NCBI RefSeq assembly: GCF_020184175.1
Contig: NC_065530.1
Location: 46,105,260-46,169,259, forward strand
Direction of reading: 5' to 3'
Source of the DNA: Aphis gossypii
Taxonomy: Eukaryota; Arthropoda; Insecta; Hemiptera; Aphididae
Length of the DNA stretch: 64,000 nt
Shown: positions 61,281 through 64,000 of the stretch, piece after piece
Numbering within the stretch: the first letter of the stretch is position 1
Layout of the letters: each line of letters starts with the position of its first letter
The notes under the pieces: generated by a model
Database searches by the model: none
What the model was told of the DNA's origin: nothing
Seen by the model: the letters and a program-made list of their open reading frames with translations, nothing else
Position numbers and translations under genes: made by a program

Positions 61281-64000
61281 GTAAGTACAGTACAGAAACC
61301 CGGAAGTAAACCGTTTATCGTTATTATTATTTTCGTAAACTATATGCTATAAATTATAACTTAAATGCACCATTTTGAGTAATAATAGATAATTAGGCTA
61401 TAACATATTCAATGTATTTTGCTTTTAATCTTCAGTAAGATAATAGGTATTAAAATTAATAATATTGCTATTACTTATTATTAACTATTAAGTAGGTCAT
61501 TATATATGGTTGTACAACTAAATTAATTATAGTTTCATGTATTTTTTAAATAATAACTTTTACAGGAAACATTTTTTTTTTTTTAATATAAATATTAAAT
61601 ATATTGGCGATTACTAATTGTATTTATATCTAATACTACAATAACTGTTTTAAATGTTACGATCACATTGCCTCTCACCAGATACTTCCATACACTACTG
61701 CAGTAACTGTAAAATGTTAAATGGCATTATTAACACTGCCAATTCATAAAATTTACAATTTTCCAATTGAACAATATATAATATTATCTTTAGTATAAAT
61801 ACGGGGAACGGGTTTTCGTATAATCAGAGGATATTATTTCCTTTATCCCTTCTTAATTTTTGAAGATATTTTTTTTTTAAGTTTATAAATAAAACTACAA
61901 ATATTAAATAATTAAATTGGTTAATTAGAAGTATTTCAATAATTTTTAAGAAAAATTATATATTATTTATCTTTAATATATATATTTATCTAAGCTAAAA
62001 TACGTAAAATAAAATGATTTAATTAATTTTTAACGTCATGCTATTCACAATATTTTACCAGTACCTATATAAATATTAAGTCACTTAGACCTTAATAAAA
62101 ATATGTATTCACGTAAAAATTCGTTCCATAGAAGTAAAAATTGTTTATAATTTAGCAATCATCTAAAATTTATTTTTTTTTAAATAGTTTAAATTTCCTC
62201 GATAAATTATAATATTTAGTTTGAGTTTTATTACCATTATATTCGAGTCTTATAGATAGTATCTATAATATACTTAGAGCCATATACTCGTATACTCATA
62301 TTATAATTATGGACATGACAATTTTGTAGTAATATATTACCAAACCTTGCAGTTGTAAATAGTATATTTTATTACAATACTCATAAATAATTAATACGTA
62401 TGAGAAAATTTAAATCTATTATCTATATAAAATAAAAAATGTCAACTATATACCAGTATATTGATTGGAACAAAAAGTTCTATTTAAGACAAATTTGGAA
62501 ATATATAATATAAATTGACAAACACTAATCTAAATAGTATAAGCTATTTATAAGTAGTACCTTAAGTACTATACACAAATATAATAATTTGCGTTTAAAA
62601 TCAATACTATCTGAATAAGATTATGTAATAGGTAAGCAATAATTTTTCTCAGTAGGAAATTAAGTAGTTATTACGAAAAATTAAAGATTTATTTAATAAT
62701 TAGGTTATTTTTTCTGTACTTCTCGGGTACTTTGTAATTAACCCATCGATGTTAAAATAATAAGAAAATGGATATTTTAAAATCTGTTATTATATAATAT
62801 CATTTTTTTTATTTACAATCTATACTAAATATAATACAATGAGTAAATTTGATCAAAAGAGAAAAACATAAAGTAAGAAAATATTCAGTGACATCACTAT
62901 AAATAAATATACACAAGTAATAATAACATAAAATAAACTATCTAAAATTTGAATTCAAGAATTGATTTTTTTTTAAATACCTATAAATTTGAGTATCAAT
63001 AATAATTAAGTTAAAAGTTCTCTGGACCATTTTCTTTTCAAACAATCGGGTAGGTCTAAAGAGAATAAATTTGATATAAGAGAATTTAAATAATTATGTA
63101 ACTTATTATGAAATCGTTTGTAGAATTTAGATGCTTGATCGAGAATGGTCATTATATATTGAGGTCATTATGAAGTTTTCGATTACTAACATACCGCGGG
63201 AGATTTTTTTTTTTAAATAAAAAAATCATAATGATTAGAACTAAGTACTAATTTTGGTTTTAACGTAATCGGGTTGCACTCAGAGAATTTTTTATTTTAT
63301 CTAACCTATCCTTGTAGACGATATATTTTAAATCTTTTAAATTTAAATTTATATTCTTTCATTCATTGAACTATAAAATTAAACGGTTTATGTAATTGAA
63401 AAACCATCTATTTTCAATTTTAAGACCTAAAATAGAAATATGCGTTAAACAAATACTCAATAGTCTTAGTTCATACCTATTGATATTACCAAACTTGTAA
63501 AAATACTTTTGAAATGCATTTCAAACTTTCAAATACCTATTTAAATGAATAAAAAGAAAAATACATTTTTTAACATACAAATATAACTATAATTCAAAAT
63601 ATGTCACATATGCTTTTAGGTTCTTACTCGTCTATTACAAAAGCTCTTCTAGAATTGTTTATGGTACCTATACATAAACATTTTTTTTTTGTAACGATTA
63701 AATTATTATTGCTTTTTAAAAGATAAAATCAACATACTACTTGTAATGAATTATATATAATATAACACTTTATACAAATAAAAATGACCTTTTTTAAAAA
63801 TATTTTCTGTTTTAATATCAAATTGCAAAAATAAAATATTCGTAATTTCATATATAATTTTAAATACTTTATTTTTCTACACATTTGAAAAACAAAAAAA
63901 TAATTTATATACCTTTTTTATTTATTTATACTTAAATATAACTAAATATATGATACATTGAACAAAAGGTATAGATGTTATTTTTTGTAAAATAAAATTT
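61281..64000. other. first intron of the second NPC2-like gene, to the window end
   Basis: AT-rich, no exon seen up to the edge. Confidence 0.4.

Noticed and set aside
1..64000. CRISPR arrays, operons, bacterial or viral genes
   Set aside because: No regularly spaced repeats, no dense coding, no viral or bacterial gene families; the sequence is plainly animal nuclear DNA.

Overview
The window looks like nuclear DNA of an aphid or a close hemipteran. It is very AT-rich. Genes are split by long introns with GT/AG borders, and the sequence is peppered with TAGGTACCTA-type words and short-period AT repeats that are common in aphid genomes. There are no bacterial-style operons. The ORFs that matter are single exons, and I joined them by splice sites and codon phase.

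The left half (1 to about 31.3 kb, possibly to 44.6 kb) is dominated by one minus-strand gene for an echinoderm microtubule-associated protein-like (EML) protein. Six coding exons can be joined with every phase consistent: the N-terminus, a trimerisation coiled coil, Ser/Pro-rich and His-rich linker exons, and the HELP-motif exon at 560-713. The WD40 propellers lie beyond base 1. The start-codon exon has its own splice acceptor, so a 5' UTR exon lies further right; a GC-rich block ending in a strong donor at 44334 is the best candidate. Inside EML introns on the same strand lie a TATA-preceded exon with 11-residue Lys/Thr/Ser repeats (11465-11670), which could be an alternative EML first exon, a signal-peptide exon (9552-9700) and a GC-rich coiled-coil terminal exon (7409-8009).

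The middle (26-47 kb) is mostly AT-rich with GC-richer islets. It holds two plus-strand putative first exons (28711, 35824), a possible plus-strand promoter (41.2 kb), a two-exon minus-strand gene for an 89-residue secreted protein (43274-43620), a tRNA-Ser(CGA) gene on the minus strand (44932-45013), a MITE with 93-bp inverted repeats (45974-46647) and a broken coding remnant (46759-47465).

The right part (49-64 kb) holds a nested transposon block (49181-51347) and two tandem plus-strand NPC2/ML-domain genes. The first is complete: three exons, 157 residues, with an 8-kb second intron. Only the first exon of the second gene is inside the window. Relatives of the transposon repeat occur at 6.2-6.8, 54.1-55.4 and 56.7-57.0 kb.
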